Under the pieces are notes generated by a model. The model did not search any database and was not told where the DNA came from. It saw only the letters and a program-made list of their open reading frames with translations. Source: Alternaria dauci (Eukaryota > Ascomycota > Dothideomycetes > Pleosporales > Pleosporaceae). From it: a stretch of 64,000 nt of DNA. Made by a program: the position numbers and the translations under genes. Of the stretch, positions 1 through 13,405 are shown piece by piece. Numbering within the stretch: the first letter of the stretch is position 1; each line of letters begins with the position of its first letter. The stretch spans positions 744,001-808,000 of the forward strand of contig NC_091276.1 of assembly GCF_042100115.1 (NCBI RefSeq). The letters run 5' to 3'.

Positions 1-438
1 TTGGCTCTCTCTCAGTAGTCCATGGAAGATAAACCAGGAAACGGGAGAAGCGAGGTTGGGAGACAAAGGGCAACCAAAGTTTAGCAATCGATGGGAAAAT
101 CCGACTGAGCCCCCAAAGGGGAGAAAAAAATGTTGTGGTGAAGACGTTCCCATTATCCAAGACAAGAAGAAAAGGAGGAATTCCCAGGGAATCTTTAAAC
201 GCCAAAAACACCAAGCTGCGCTCTTTGTATGGATAGCTAGAGGCAATGATATCTCCCAAAGTTCCCGTTTCGTGACCGAGGATGTGCATCATGAGTGGCA
301 CGATCGGGAGTAATGATCGTAAAGGGCTCGTGTATTATGTAAGTGTATGGGTATGGCGGAAAGGAAGCTGAGCATGTCGCAGCACTCATAGGTCGTATGC
401 CTGGCCGTTATGTATTGGTGCGGGTGTTGTGTGGACGA
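1..438. other. Left-edge stretch without a gene
   Basis: This is the 3' flank of the G-alpha gene on the minus strand. Only short unsupported ORFs are present. I see no RNA gene or repeat. Confidence 0.4.
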
Positions 439-1761
439 TCATAGTATGCCAGAGTCTTTTAGCGCGTTTTGCAGTATTGTTTCCTTGACGGCGGCGAAGA
501 CGAGTCGGATGTTGGACGTATCGGTGGCTTGTGTGAGACTAGTGAGGTCAGCATGCGTGAGTTGGCTCGAGGAGGGGGATTGTTTTACTGTGGGTATAAG
601 TTCAAGTGAGCGCGGTTGACCTGGTTGAACCTCCACAACAGATATTTGGCGGCGCGGTTGACATCATTGCCACCAGAGTAATCTGGAAAGTAATTGCCGA
701 GTGGCGATCGTGCAAGTTTGGCCTTGAACAAGTCGACCTTGTTGAGGAACAGGATGATGCTCGTTCTCATGAACCACCGGCTGTTGACCACCGAGTCGAA
801 GAGCACTAAGCTTTCCATCATCCGGTTCTAGGGGCGCGAGTCAGTCATGGCCAAAAATACTCGACTTGATTACCTACTTGTGAGCTTTCTTCCAACAGCA
901 CTTGATCGTATTCGCTCAATGCCACGCAGAAGATGATTGATGTGACGTTTTCGAAACAGTGTATCCATTTCTTGCGCTCACTCCGTTGGCCCCCTACGTC
1001 AAACATGCTGTTTCATGTTAGCCTGAGCACCCAAACACGGTTTGAAGGGGGCGCATGTACTGTATGCTGAGCTGGCCCATTGTGAATCTTGTCTCGTAGA
1101 TACCGGTCGTTTTGGTACGCGCTCGTAGGACGTCGGATTCGATGGGGACATAGTTTGGGTCGGATATTCGCTCTACCTCGTCGAAAAAGCTAAAGAGGTC
1201 AGTGGGGCTGATGGAGAGGGATGCGCAAACCTACTATGGGGCGGAGTCCATCAGGTAGAACTCGCTCGAGTGCTCCAAGACCTTGCCGACACATGGATCG
1301 CTCCACATGGATGTGATGGCTTGGCCGACCCGTACATCGAGGGGCTTCTCGGGATCGGGGTCGACTGTGTAGTCGAGCAGGTAGTCGCAGAGCTCGGCAT
1401 TGCCAGGCTTCTCGGGGACCACGTCAAACTGTCGCATGGCGCCAATGAGGGCTTTTGCGCAGTCGATGACATTTTTGTATATGGTCAGGCGGTACATGGC
1501 GAGCTCGTCCTGCGTGTAGCCGTTCTGATGTATGATCTTCATCTGCTTGACTATGGTCGACTTGCCGCTCTCTCCGGAGCCTGCAGGGCGTGTTAGCAAA
1601 GGCAGCGGCAGCGGCAGCCGGGCTGGAAGCTACTCACCCAGCAGCAGGATCTTGCATTCCCGCCGTAACCGTCGCGAGTCCTCCTCGAGCTTGCGGTCAA
1701 TGGCCTGGCTGCGCTTCTTCTGCTCGACATCGTCGTTGTTGGTGCTCATGCAGATGCCCAT
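439..1761 (-). CDS. gna-3: Heterotrimeric G protein alpha subunit, group III
   Basis: GTP-binding alpha subunit that relays receptor signals at the plasma membrane; fungal group III members usually act on adenylate cyclase and nutrient sensing. Exons, read on the minus strand: 1761-1638, 1580-1235, 1189-1061, 1007-878, 827-589, 538-439. They sum to 1068 nt, giving 355 residues, the normal family length. The start is fixed by an N-terminus MGICMS, with Gly2 for myristoylation and Cys4 for palmitoylation. Visible motifs are the P-loop GSGESGKST (residues 42-50), DVGGQ (203-207), NKVD in the fifth exon, and the C-terminus KDSGIL. That C-terminus has no Cys at position -4, so there is no pertussis-toxin site, as in N. 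crassa GNA-3 and unlike group I. It faces away from HOG1. Exact orthology is inferred from remembered family sequences. Confidence 0.95.
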
Positions 1762-4558
1762 GGTGCCGGCGTGTGGTGCGGCTCGCGGCCGCGGGCGCTG
1801 GGAGGGAGTCGGGCGCGGGATAATGGTGGAGCACTAGGCTCAGCGCGTGGCAGAAGCGTCGTCGTCGAGGGCAGGCGGCGATGCGACAGAGCGTGTGGTC
1901 CGGATGGCGGCGTGACGGCTGGCGCGTTGCTGCTGGAGCTGGAGCTGTGGTGACGCTTCCGTCGGCTTAATCCGACACGCAGCTCCCGTCAATCAAAGGG
2001 GGCCTCGCAGCGTGGGCGGGCGCGGCGGCGACGAGTGCCAGCGCGGAGGGCAGCAGCGATGGGAGCGGGGTCGGGCTGGGGCACAGGGACCGACGGGGGT
2101 TTGGTATGCGACGGTGTGGTGTTGTTGTATCGACGGTAGGGTCGTCTTGGTGAGCTAGATCCGACACTCCAGGGCTGCCTGTGGCTCGTGCGGAGGTGCC
2201 TTCCCCAGTAAACTTGACGAGGAAGGCGCGGGATCTGGACAAGGCGCACTGCAACTGCAATCACCACTCTGCCCGGCGTCGGCGTGGGCACACGGGGGGC
2301 GTCGTTTGCAGGTGGATTGGGACTGGATGCGTCGGGCAGATGCGCTGGCTGCTGCTGCTCGTCTGCTCCCAGTGCGAGGCGTGGACGGCAAGAGGGCGAC
2401 CAAGACGATGATGGCAGGCGCGATGCTGCTAAGCCTCATTCAATCGGAGATGCTAGAGCAGCAGCGATCAGGGTAAATGGCACGAGCCAAGCTGCGGAAC
2501 AGGGCGCGCTGAAGCGAGCGCTGGAGGGCAGAGTGCTGGCGGACACTGGCAGTGGAGATGCGAGGCGATGCCATGCAATGCAGTGGGAGAGATTGTTGGT
2601 GCCCCCAACCACGCTCGAGGCCATTTACCACGCCGTGGCTGCCATATCCGAGAAGGCATCCGTCCATCTCGGCTTACCACCCGCTCCTTTCCACCACCCA
2701 CTACAGTCCACTGCGACGGCCCCTTGATACACCGGCCCCTGCACCACGCGCTGCAGCTGTGCCTCCAGACTTCTATATACAGGACCCGCTGGCTGCAAGT
2801 AACGCAACCTCTGCTCTGTGTTGGCTTCACGAGGCCACCCCGAGGAACTGAATGGCTCAGCCCCCAAGTCTCAATCTGGAACGCCTCCGTGATAGACTTT
2901 ACCTCGTCGCCCAGCCAGCGACTGACGTGCAACGGCGCCTTCCAGTTAGCCATGTTCGCGGGGCTGCCCTCTCCAATCTAGAGCGCTGCTAATTTGAGTC
3001 TGGCCCTTTTACAATGGCCTCTTTGCTGGGTCCCCTGACTGAAGTTGAATGCGACCCTCTCGCCAGACTGCCCTGCCCTGCTTCTCCATCAATACTGGCT
3101 AGCGGCAAACGAGGCTAGCTGGGTGCTGACCACATACATCTGTCTGTCGAGCCCGGGTCCCCCCCACCTTTGGCGACTGCGGACATGTTTTGGTCGATGT
3201 CGTGCATTATCAAGACATGCACTCGGGTGGGCTACAGCAGACAGAGTTGACAGGGCCACATGTCAGCAAGCAATCGCGTGCATGTTTCAGAGCGCTACCA
3301 TGTTCCGTCATAGCCGCAGCATATCATTGACACGCTTTCGGAGCGAGCCGCAAACGAAGCATTACGCAACGTCACGTCCGGGATGCCACGAGGGCTGGTA
3401 ATCGGCCCTTGAAGTCAGGTACCGGCCATGCATCGCTGGTCTGCTTGCCACTGAGCATGGGGACGATGAGACTTTTGTGTCCACTGGTGGGGGGTTAGGG
3501 TCATGGGGAGTCAGGACACCAAGGGAGCGGACCTCGCGGGTGAGATGACGGGCTACTGGAGGTTATATATCAAAGGCATGCGTATGTGTTCTAGGTATAC
3601 CTTCTCCATACGTCAACATTGCAGGTGTATTCGTGCCGTCAGCAGAGCCGAGCATGTCGACACAAGGAAGGGCTAGTCCGGGTTGTACAATCAAGGCAAG
3701 TCAAGCTGGCCAGACATATTGGTCGTCAAAAGAGCAAGGGCGGCTGCATGCCAGCTGCAGAGTCACCATTCGGGGTGGGCGAGTGGTGTGCACGGGCCAG
3801 ACACGTGAATAGAGGGGAAGGTCGCGAGTGAATGCGGCAAGAGCGTCGCGGTCGCTGTGGGGTACACTGACAGGACTGGACACATTGCCTGCGACGGTCA
3901 GTCTTTTGCAGCGCTAGCAAAAGCGCAGGAAATGCCTGCGCTCGAGGGGATGCACGGGCTGTAATGGAAATTTCAAAATCCATCGTGACGTCACCAGAGC
4001 AGGCCGAAACCTGTGTGAGCGACACTTCCGTGCCCGGGCCATGTGCATGCGTCCCTCCATCGCATTTGGTGCCTGCCCCTCGATTGTCTTCTTACCTTTA
4101 CCTCTTCCTTTCCGCCCCGATCTGCTCTGCATCCTCGCCACGTCCTCGAGCCCTCATCCTTGTGTAGCCCATAGCGCAGGTCATCCCGTCGGTGCCTCGA
4201 TTGCCTTCTCGCCGACCCGCTTACTGCCAACGCTGAACATTGAAAGCGGCAACCAAAGCACCCCAACGAGCCCAGCCGTCGACGTTTGCGACATACCCCT
4301 AGTGCAAACTCTGAAGGCGCAAGAAAGATTCTTCGGAGCCGTGTCGCGCAAGCCCTTGATTGCCGGACCTACCCACCGAGCCCAATCAAACCTGCCCTGA
4401 TCTCGCAGCGTCAACGTGCTACTAGAGAGCCCTGACGTATCCGCGGAATACCCCACGACGTCCTACTCGCCCTCTTCCACCACCACCACAACAACCCCAA
4501 TTTTCGCCCAAGACCGCTTCTCGCGCCTGTCGCAGCACCAGAGCTACCAACAGTCACC
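1762..4558. other. Long intergenic region between divergent G-alpha and HOG1
   Basis: About 2.8 kb without a supportable gene, lying between two divergently transcribed signalling genes, so it must hold both promoters and leaders. A CCACCACCACCACAACAACC tract lies at about 4479-4498, shortly before the HOG1 start. The short ORFs on both strands overlap each other and match no family I know. Confidence 0.5.
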
Positions 4559-5976
<1,418 letters not shown>

Positions 5977-6645
5977 CTACACACAAAGTGTACCAATCTC
6001 GAGCTACAACCATTTGCAGTCTCCAAGACAACGAATCATGCAGTTGCCGAGGCTTGACGTATCATGTGCCTGGCGTAAGCGGAGTTGGCTGTTGGTAATG
6101 ATTCCCGGGGTCTCGTCTAGTGGACCTATACGTGACATGAAGATGTGCAGTAGATGGGGCATGGATTTGTTATTGTCATTGGCATGACCATTGCGGGTAC
6201 ACGAAAGGAATGTTCATGATGGAAGTGAATGCTTTGGTCGACCTAGGTAGGAAAGTGAAATCACATTGTCAAATACAACGTTGTTCGTCGCTTTGCACAG
6301 GATGAGCAGGTGACTGTTTTTGTGCGCTCCAATCCATGGCGCAATTTGCTAGCAAAAGGCAACAGACAACAAGCCTCGACACCAAGACTGGGTATGCATG
6401 ATGTGCAGTACCCTGGCACTGGTGTCTGTAACATGTCGGGCGTGATCACTAACTTGGGAACGGGTGGAGATCGCCGAGGCTTGGGACTAGCGCTGTACCG
6501 TAGGGCTGACTGAGGGACTGCTGTTTCGTCACCGCTCTGAGCGCGTCCGCATTGATTCAAGGACGCGAGCCTGGTCCCTATGGCCCTACGACCCTTCTCC
6601 CTATATTTCTCGAGTGCTATGCGATAGCATCTACATCGCACCATA
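5977..6645. other. Intergenic, HOG1 3' flank and AVL9 promoter
   Basis: No supportable gene. A 213-codon ORF on the minus strand (6261-6902) runs antisense into the AVL9 first exons and looks like chance. Confidence 0.4.
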
Positions 6646-8996
6646 ATGGCGACCCTCAATCCGCTTGTCTGCGTCGTTGACTTCCACCATGCGCGGTAAG
6701 CTTCTCCTTGCAAGTAGAGTTGCGACCACAGAACGAGACCGGCCAGGCGATGCTGCGTGGCTTGCGACCGCTGGAATAGCCGTGCAAGTGTGGAATAATG
6801 GCTAACACGCACATGCAGGGGCCCCGAAGTGGAAACATGGCTAGGCGCAGAAGAAGGAACCGACCCAGCAGCGGACAATGACTGGTCGTTGCTGCCATTC
6901 ATGGCCTTGAGCGACGGCGCGCATGCCTCTGCCGAAGACTATTCCTACTTCACCCTCCGCCGCGCCCAAACCTCGACCGAACCCGCAACATCGCTCTTCG
7001 GTATATCGTGTACGCGACAACTCGACGCGAGCAAGCTTATCGATCGGCCGGCTGAGGTTACCAGGAGCACGGTGCAGAAGGCTGTCGTTGTCATCAGCGA
7101 CAGTCCGCAACATTTTGGGGCTATCAAGGCGCAACTAGGTGTTGTCACACAGTTGTGGTTCAACCAAAGGTAGATTGGGCCCTGATGATGTATTTTGGAT
7201 TACAACGTGACGCTGACATATGCGTAGAGACTTTACGGATATTGAGATATTAGAGCGCTTCACAGAAAGTCTTCCACAGCTGCTCAAAAACCAGGAGGGG
7301 CAGCAAGATCACTATTTCGGCATCTCCCTCCGCGAATTCATACACGAATTCAAATGGCAGACTCTGGTTCTGTTCAAATGCGCATTACTTCAGCCAAAGG
7401 TACGTCTTGATCTGTCCGCGCTGGCATATCCAGTCGCCGTCACACACATTGTCTCATAATCACAGGTTCTCTTCTTCGGCTCCCATTGCGAACGACTATG
7501 CATGATGCAGTTTGCTCTTATTTCACTGATACCCGGCCTGATACGCCACCTACAAGACGCTGCCGATCCCAAGTTCAATTCCTGTGAGGAGAAGTGTGTC
7601 ATGCCCACTTCACTTAAGACCTCTGAGCGCGCTTCCTGTCAGTCTGTCCTTGCCCTCATCGCTACGATCAAACATACTAACGAGACTCAGTACTAGCATA
7701 CATGGGCCTCCCGTTGCAGCTATTCGGTACAGGCTCTCTATTCGGACCATACACACCACTTCAGCAACTCGACATACTCGCAGACCAAGACACAAAATCC
7801 TACATCGTCGGCTCCACAAACTCCCTGCTACTTCAGCAGAGAGACCGATACAGCGATATCCTCATCAACCTCGACGATCATACCGTAAACATTACCTCGG
7901 CCGCGCTGCGAAATGCATCGGTTCTGTCGACACCGGACCGGAGATGGATTGACTTCTTGACACAAACAATCAACGATACTTGGGATGAGAATGACCCAGC
8001 ACGGCCAAAGGACCACGGATACGCCGGCAGCGAAGAGTTTATCCGTATGCAATTTGAAGAGTACCTCCTCGCCATGCTCAGCTCGGTGAAATACAAAATC
8101 TACATGGAGAAGAATGCCCACAAAGAGAAGTTGATCACAGAAGTCGAAGGGGATCCTGCAAGCGAATTCTCAAACGAATGGGTACATGCCTGGATGCAGA
8201 CCGAAAACTTCCGCATCTGGAACAAGTTCACAGACTCACACCTCTTCGACATTGTCGATCCGAAACACCCTTGCTCTGGCGGCCTGTCGATGGAAGACGT
8301 TCAACGCCGATTGGCACAGTACGTTCCCTCCTTCTTTTGGCAGCCCCGTCAGCCCGACTAAACCTCACCCTTAGTCTGCTTTCCAACCCAACCTTCCAAG
8401 TCGTATCTCTCGGCGTATGTGTGCTGATATTTGCGTGGCGATTAGGCAGGTAGCAGAAATGCATCTAGACGAACGACTGGAGAAGTCAAGAGAAGTCTTG
8501 GGCAAACAGATTGCAGTAGGCCAACAAAAGGTCAGCTCTGCGTACAACCGCTTGTGGGCCGAGATGGAAGCCATGCGTGAGGCGCAAAGGAAGAGAGCTG
8601 AAGAAGCTCGACTGCAAGCTGAGAAGGAAGGAAGGCCGGTCGACGATGGGAAGAAGTGTAAGCCAGACATGCCGCTTCTGTGAAGATGTCAATACTAACA
8701 GTTGACTAGGGAAAGCACCTCAAGCTCCCGATCTCTCGAACGCAAAGGCAAGCGCAGGTGCTTACTTCTCCAGCTGGGGTACCTGGGCGAGTGAGAAGAG
8801 AAAAGGATGGGGGGCAAAGACGCCGGTGTCCTCGCCTCCACCGGGAGATCTTCAGAGGGCGGAAGACTTTAAACGAGAGAAGGATGCGACAATCGGTGAT
8901 ACTCCGGAAAGTCCACCACCGGCAGACGTCAAGAGACGAAGCTTGTTTTTCGACGCAGACGCAGAGAAAAACAAGGAAGGTGCTGAGAAGGATTGA
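6646..8996 (+). CDS. AVL9: Avl9-like late secretory pathway protein
   Basis: Avl9 proteins (DENN-related) act in exocytic traffic from the Golgi to the plasma membrane. Seven exons: 6646-6695, 6819-7169, 7228-7399, 7466-7583, 7697-8318, 8446-8657, 8710-8996; 1812 nt, 603 residues. N-terminal blocks typical of the family are visible: a short strand followed by RGPEVETW, then SLFGISCTRQ, GVVTQLWFNQRDF, and VLFFGSHCERLCMMQFALIS with IPGL. The C-terminal third is a charged helix (residues about 440-510) then a low-complexity tail. The intron 8319-8445 was chosen because it joins CA to GCAGGTAGC and restores AQQVAEMHLDER; a shorter internal splice with a 35 nt intron is possible but less likely. 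Assignment rests on recognised conserved blocks. Confidence 0.8.
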
Positions 8997-10271
8997 TAGA
9001 TCAACAACGGACCATTGGGATGATTGCAGTTCAGGTTGGAGGGTAAATTGCTGCAACGATCTATAGCATCTATTTGAACAAAGTAAATATATGGTATCCT
9101 GTCATCCTAATGTAACGGTGGACATGATGTGCGTGTTAATTTCCTTATAGCTACCGTTTTGAATTCGACCACTAAGTGTCCCCCGGGGTTGCTAAGGAGT
9201 TGTAAAGCCAATAGAATAGTTTTGTGTGCACTGTGCCTGCCCGATATTGGGAAAGAAGGCGGGGTTGTCCCTGGCATCTCTTCGAATGTTTGGTTATCAA
9301 CACTCTTCCCTCTTCCCAATCCTTAAACGTTCCGTCTTCAATCTCAGTCATCTGCGTCGCAGTAGCAGTTGTGGGCTGGTGTATCCAATTATCATACTCT
9401 AAGCCAAGGGCCCCTGATCTTTTCGACACGCTTGATAATGGTCCTGATGATGGTCCTCTTGAACGCAGACGCAAACCCATGGATAAGAGCTTCGGATATA
9501 ACTTTATCACTCGATACGGAACGACACATTTACAGTGCTGCGCATCCTTTATTCAGAAAATTTGTTAGAACTGTTTCTCTTAGTGCTGATTTCTGGTGGC
9601 TGTCTTCTACTGCGGCTTCTTCTCACGCTTCTCTTTTATCATGTCACATGCTACAGTCGCAACATTCAGAGCAGTGGTCGGTCTACATTCACAGGATTCG
9701 CTTGCCATGGAATTGTAATGGATCATTTGGGCTGTCTATGGTGAGGTATTCTTCTCGTCTACATGCTTGTTTGATTGGCCTCAATGCCACGTTCGTTAAG
9801 AACTTGTGGTGTGTGCGTTTGCCCCGTCGCTACCCTTCGTTCTCATGGGTGCTACTGATCAGTGTCAGGCTCGAGGCAGACTCTCGAAAGCACCTGGTAT
9901 CCTCGACGCAATACGGTCCTGCCACAGTTGTGTCGCAGTTGGCAAAAGAACCTTTACACCCATCGTCTCAACTTCTCCATTTCATGTCCATGCCGACGAT
10001 TTTCGAGCAGATTGGCAGATATGTTCAGACTCGAAGTGCTGCCGATACGTCTGGCGTAACTTTGGTGTTCTCGCCTAGTCCCTTAGCCCGTCTGTCGTCT
10101 TGTGACGGTGAAGCCTAATCGGTCGACTCGAGTGCCAGTATCACCGCACCCTAGTCCTCACCACGCGTCTCTTATTTGGTAAACACCACTCACGTTCACC
10201 TGCGTCAACAAAGTTGCCTAATCTGTCCTATCGACGCGTCTTGGGTCCAAGCTTATGCTGGAAAATTTTCG
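8997..10271. other. Intergenic stretch after AVL9
   Basis: About 1.3 kb. A 249-codon ORF (9369-10118, plus) lacks an ATG at its start and has no recognisable domain; several other frames are also open, so I do not call it. Confidence 0.35.
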
Positions 10272-10279
10272 TATATAAA
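10272..10279 (+). promoter_or_regulatory. TATA box of the F-box gene
   Basis: TATATAAA about 130 bp before the ATG at 10412, followed by a pyrimidine-rich leader. Inferred from sequence and position only. Confidence 0.5.
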
Positions 10280-10411
10280 GAGGCTCGCCCCGACGTCCAC
10301 CTCTACCTCAACACCTACCTTTGCCTCAATCATCTCCTTTGGTCGAGACTTTGCCTTGACAGTCACGCCCTCTCTTGATACTTCAGGTCCTTCAAGATCA
10401 TCTCTTACACC

Positions 10412-11742
10412 ATGTCTCTGTTCGGCGATAGCGGCAAGACTGAGGTCAACACCGGCAAGACGGTCACCTTGAGCCAGCCGGACTACAACGATGCTGAAGA
10501 CGCCAAAGCCGCTGCCAACACCGCCAAGCTTGAGAGCGAGTCTCATTCACTTTGGCCAACCTCTTGATCATACTAACGCCCTCAGAACTCGTTGGACGGA
10601 TCGTTCGAAACCTTGCAAGCCGCGGATACACTCTCAAGAGTAAGACTTGTCCGACTCTCAATACTTCGACTCGATGCTGACATGTGTAGGCATTGGTCTC
10701 AATCCTTGCTACCAGCCTGCTCGCAAGGTCTTCGAATCCCTCAGTGACAAGCCTTACGACGCTGCCAGCGTAAGTGTATTTCGATTATTTCCTTTTTGTT
10801 TCTGCTTCTTCTCTTCTTGTCTTTTGTGCCATTCTTTCCATTCTTTCCATTTCCGAGGTTGGTAAGTTTAATTCGACCATAGTGCTTCAAGTTCCTGCCC
10901 AATGAGGTTATTGGTAAGATTGGCAGTGAGCTAGATGTCCGCGATCTCAACAGCATGCGCCTAGTGAGCATGCGATTCAACGTCGCCGTCAGCTTCGAGT
11001 TCGGCAAGAAGATCAAGGTGACAGAGAACGTTACCATCTATCCTACCTTCGCGAGCATGTCTTCATTCCTGGTCGGTCTTGGCTTGGATCGCACATATCC
11101 CGCTACTGTACGCACCATCACTTTGGTCGGAGAAGGACCCAAGACGCCAGAGTTGAGCTACGACATCTCATGGATCCACATGATGAGTGCCCACCGGGAC
11201 CCGAATCGCTCAGCCCTGGACTCAAGCAATCCCAGCGAGGCTCAGAAGATCCGTGACACTGATCGACGCATCGTCTTGTCTGTCAATGATAAGCATGAAG
11301 AGTGGGACCGCATCAACAAGCCGTTCTGTCACAGTGGCAAATACCGCCAGATGCTTAGTAAGTTCCAACGCAGTCAACTTCCTGAGAAGGACTTCTGGCA
11401 CAACCGTGATCAACAAGAACTGACTTTTGCCCAGGTATCGTGCTCTCGAGACTCCCTAACCTGAAGACCATCGTCATACGCAACCTCCACGCAGGCGAGC
11501 ACATCCCTGGTTGGGAGGGACCCGAGGCTTTGAAGAAGCTGTCCTACTATCGTCCTGATCTTCCCATCAACGAGGTCTACTACGGGGACTGGCAGTACGA
11601 CATTCTACACAAGCGCGTCACCATGTACACTGATGAGTACGGCGAGTACATTGAGGAGAACAACGCCGGCCCCCAAGCTGGCTTCATCGAAGATGTCTTC
11701 GCTGCTATGCAGTTGTCTGGTACCATGGCTAGGATTGTATAG
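10412..11742 (+). CDS. F-box domain protein, function unknown
   Basis: Likely substrate-recognition subunit for an SCF ubiquitin ligase. Exons: 10412-10535, 10586-10639, 10690-10769, 10883-11357, 11435-11742; 1041 nt, 346 residues. The segment from residue 87, CFKFLPNEVIGKI followed by SELDVRDLNSMRLVS, has the spacing of an F-box (L-P-x-E-[VI], then hydrophobic pairs and the late RLVS helix). The rest shows no leucine-rich or WD repeats. The first intron (10536-10585) appears to use a GC donor (GCGAGT) with a good ATACTAAC branch and CTCAG acceptor; the nearby GT donor at 10540 gives a frame that soon stops. The N-terminus is short and charged with no signal peptide. Confidence 0.75.
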
Positions 11743-11746
11743 ATGG

Positions 11747-11905
11747 ACTGGTTTGAGATGGTCGGACACGATGGTATGACTTGATGATTCACTGGTTTGA
11801 GAAGGACTGATCTGAGAGTCATTGGTTGATCGACACAAACTGGTTTGAGGAGGAATGATCTGAGATCTACTGGTTAATATGGACTGGTTTGATACGACAT
11901 GCACA
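11747..11905. repeat. Degenerate minisatellite in the F-box 3' flank
   Basis: The decamer ACTGGTTTGA recurs at 11747, 11791, 11839 and 11883, spacings of 44, 48 and 44 nt. The second and third units also share a GATCTGAGA core. The array starts five bases after the stop codon, so it probably lies in the 3' UTR. Confidence 0.7.
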
Positions 11906-12017
11906 TGACTGCTACATTGCACAAGATAGCTAGTCTCGATGGCAAAATATGATGGGTTTGTCCAACACTTGATATACTCTGAGTGATGCTTTCTTTCTTT
12001 TACCATACTAGATTTCG

Positions 12018-13271
12018 TCACCTGTCACCCAGAGCAAAAGCCATCCAGTTCTTTCCTAACTTCGCCACCCCCTCCTCCAATCTCCATCCTTTAATTTCAC
12101 AAATTTTACGTATGATATCCTCCAACCTTCTATCCATCTCCTCGCCCGCGGTATGTAAATCACTCTCCACCAACAACATATCGTCTGGAACAGTCTTTAT
12201 GATATCCTGAAAAGCCTGCGGCGTATCTTCCTCATCAGCCGCATCAGACAAGTTAATCGCCGTGCTGAACGACGCAAAGATCTTGGCCGGAATCTCAGGA
12301 CGAAGGTATTGCGCAAAGTTGGAGGGTGAACCGGAGTAGGAATGGAGGCATATACGTGGTGGATAGGATTTCGGACCGCTGTCTTCTGCGCCAGTACCCT
12401 CATTCCGCGTCTCATCAGCAGACAGCGCGGCTTCAGCAGCAGGGTGGTCTTGGCCCCTCTTCTTCCTCTCGCGCTTGCTCAAAACTTGTTTTTCACAGCC
12501 CTTCCATGTTTCGCTGAGTACCTCTAGAACCAGACCATGCGCTTGTACGCCATGTACACTGACTGCCCTACCCATCTCTGCAGCAAGATCTAGCTGTAGT
12601 TTGAAAATCTTCTTTTGATGTGCAGGACTGCATCGGAAGGGCGTTAGGCGTCGGCCTTCGCGTCCACCTGGTGTAAGATTGTTGTTGCGCTTCGACCATA
12701 GATCTGGATTGCCGGTCCAGGACTCTGGGATTCTGAAGGAGCGGTCGAGACCGATTTCACCTACTAGCGCGAATGGGTATTGTTGTAGGTGTTGTCTTGT
12801 AAGCTCTAAGAAGGCGGAGAAGGGTGTTGGATCTGGCAGTGAAGCGTATATCTGGAGATCTTCTTCGCTGGGGTCGGAGCGGAAGGGTTGGAGGACGGAT
12901 TGGTAGTGGGACACCTTTGTTTGACCGGTGAGGGGACCTTGGTCTTGCAGTGCGCTGTTTCCGGGTGCTCCGGAATCTGGGTCGGGGGATATGTACATTT
13001 GGTATGAGAACCATGGGTGCCAGCCGAAACAGGGGACTATGCATTCTTCTTTCGTCCATTGAGATGGGTCCGGAGATTTGATGCTGTGCTTGTTTGCTGC
13101 CGATAACACAAGGTCTTGGTCTTCGGATCTGGTTGCCATTACGGTGAGGATGCGTGCCTTCATGTTTTGGATGGTTTCGATGCTGGACATGGTGTCTGTT
13201 GGGTGGCAGTGTGCATCGTAGACTCCGAGGTGCCATGGGAAGGGCTTATCTCTGCTCTTGTCCGATGTCAT
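12018..13271 (-). CDS. TatD-family metal-dependent hydrolase (Scn1-like)
   Basis: Single exon, 417 residues. TatD proteins are TIM-barrel metal-dependent nucleases; the fungal branch includes S. pombe Scn1, linked to the anaphase-promoting complex factor Cut9. Metal-ligand motifs are all present in order: DAHCHP (19-24), GEIGLD with Glu172, VHG with His240, LHSYSG with His310, and ESD with Asp371. A charged insert around residues 255-305 is longer than in bacterial TatD. The start is the first Met, followed by a short charged segment before the first strand. Enzyme activity and the Cut9 link are inferred from the family. Confidence 0.85.
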   Translation of the reverse strand: MTSDKSRDKPFPWHLGVYDAHCHPTDTMSSIETIQNMKARILTVMATRSEDQDLVLSAANKHSIKSPDPSQWTKEECIVPCFGWHPWFSYQMYISPDPDSGAPGNSALQDQGPLTGQTKVSHYQSVLQPFRSDPSEEDLQIYASLPDPTPFSAFLELTRQHLQQYPFALVGEIGLDRSFRIPESWTGNPDLWSKRNNNLTPGGREGRRLTPFRCSPAHQKKIFKLQLDLAAEMGRAVSVHGVQAHGLVLEVLSETWKGCEKQVLSKRERKKRGQDHPAAEAALSADETRNEGTGAEDSGPKSYPPRICLHSYSGSPSNFAQYLRPEIPAKIFASFSTAINLSDAADEEDTPQAFQDIIKTVPDDMLLVESDLHTAGEEMDRRLEDIIRKICEIKGWRLEEGVAKLGKNWMAFALGDR

Positions 13272-13405
13272 TGTGTTCAGTGTAAGGAGGCAAGATTATA
13301 GTTGACGTAGAACCAGAGTCTCCAGAATTGCTAAAATGTCACCAAAATGGTCTGTTGTTCAAAGCAAATCTACACTAGGTATGACGTACATGCAAGGCTG
13401 GCCGG
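13272..13405. other. Short spacer between TatD gene and AT-rich element
   Basis: Presumed promoter of the TatD-like gene on the minus strand. Nothing else is recognisable. Confidence 0.3.

Noticed and set aside
6261..6902. 213-codon ORF on the minus strand upstream of AVL9
   Set aside because: It is antisense to the first AVL9 exons, has no domain and lies in a region open in several frames.
9369..10118. 249-codon ORF on the plus strand
   Set aside because: No ATG at its start, no recognisable family, low-complexity composition; other frames are open too.
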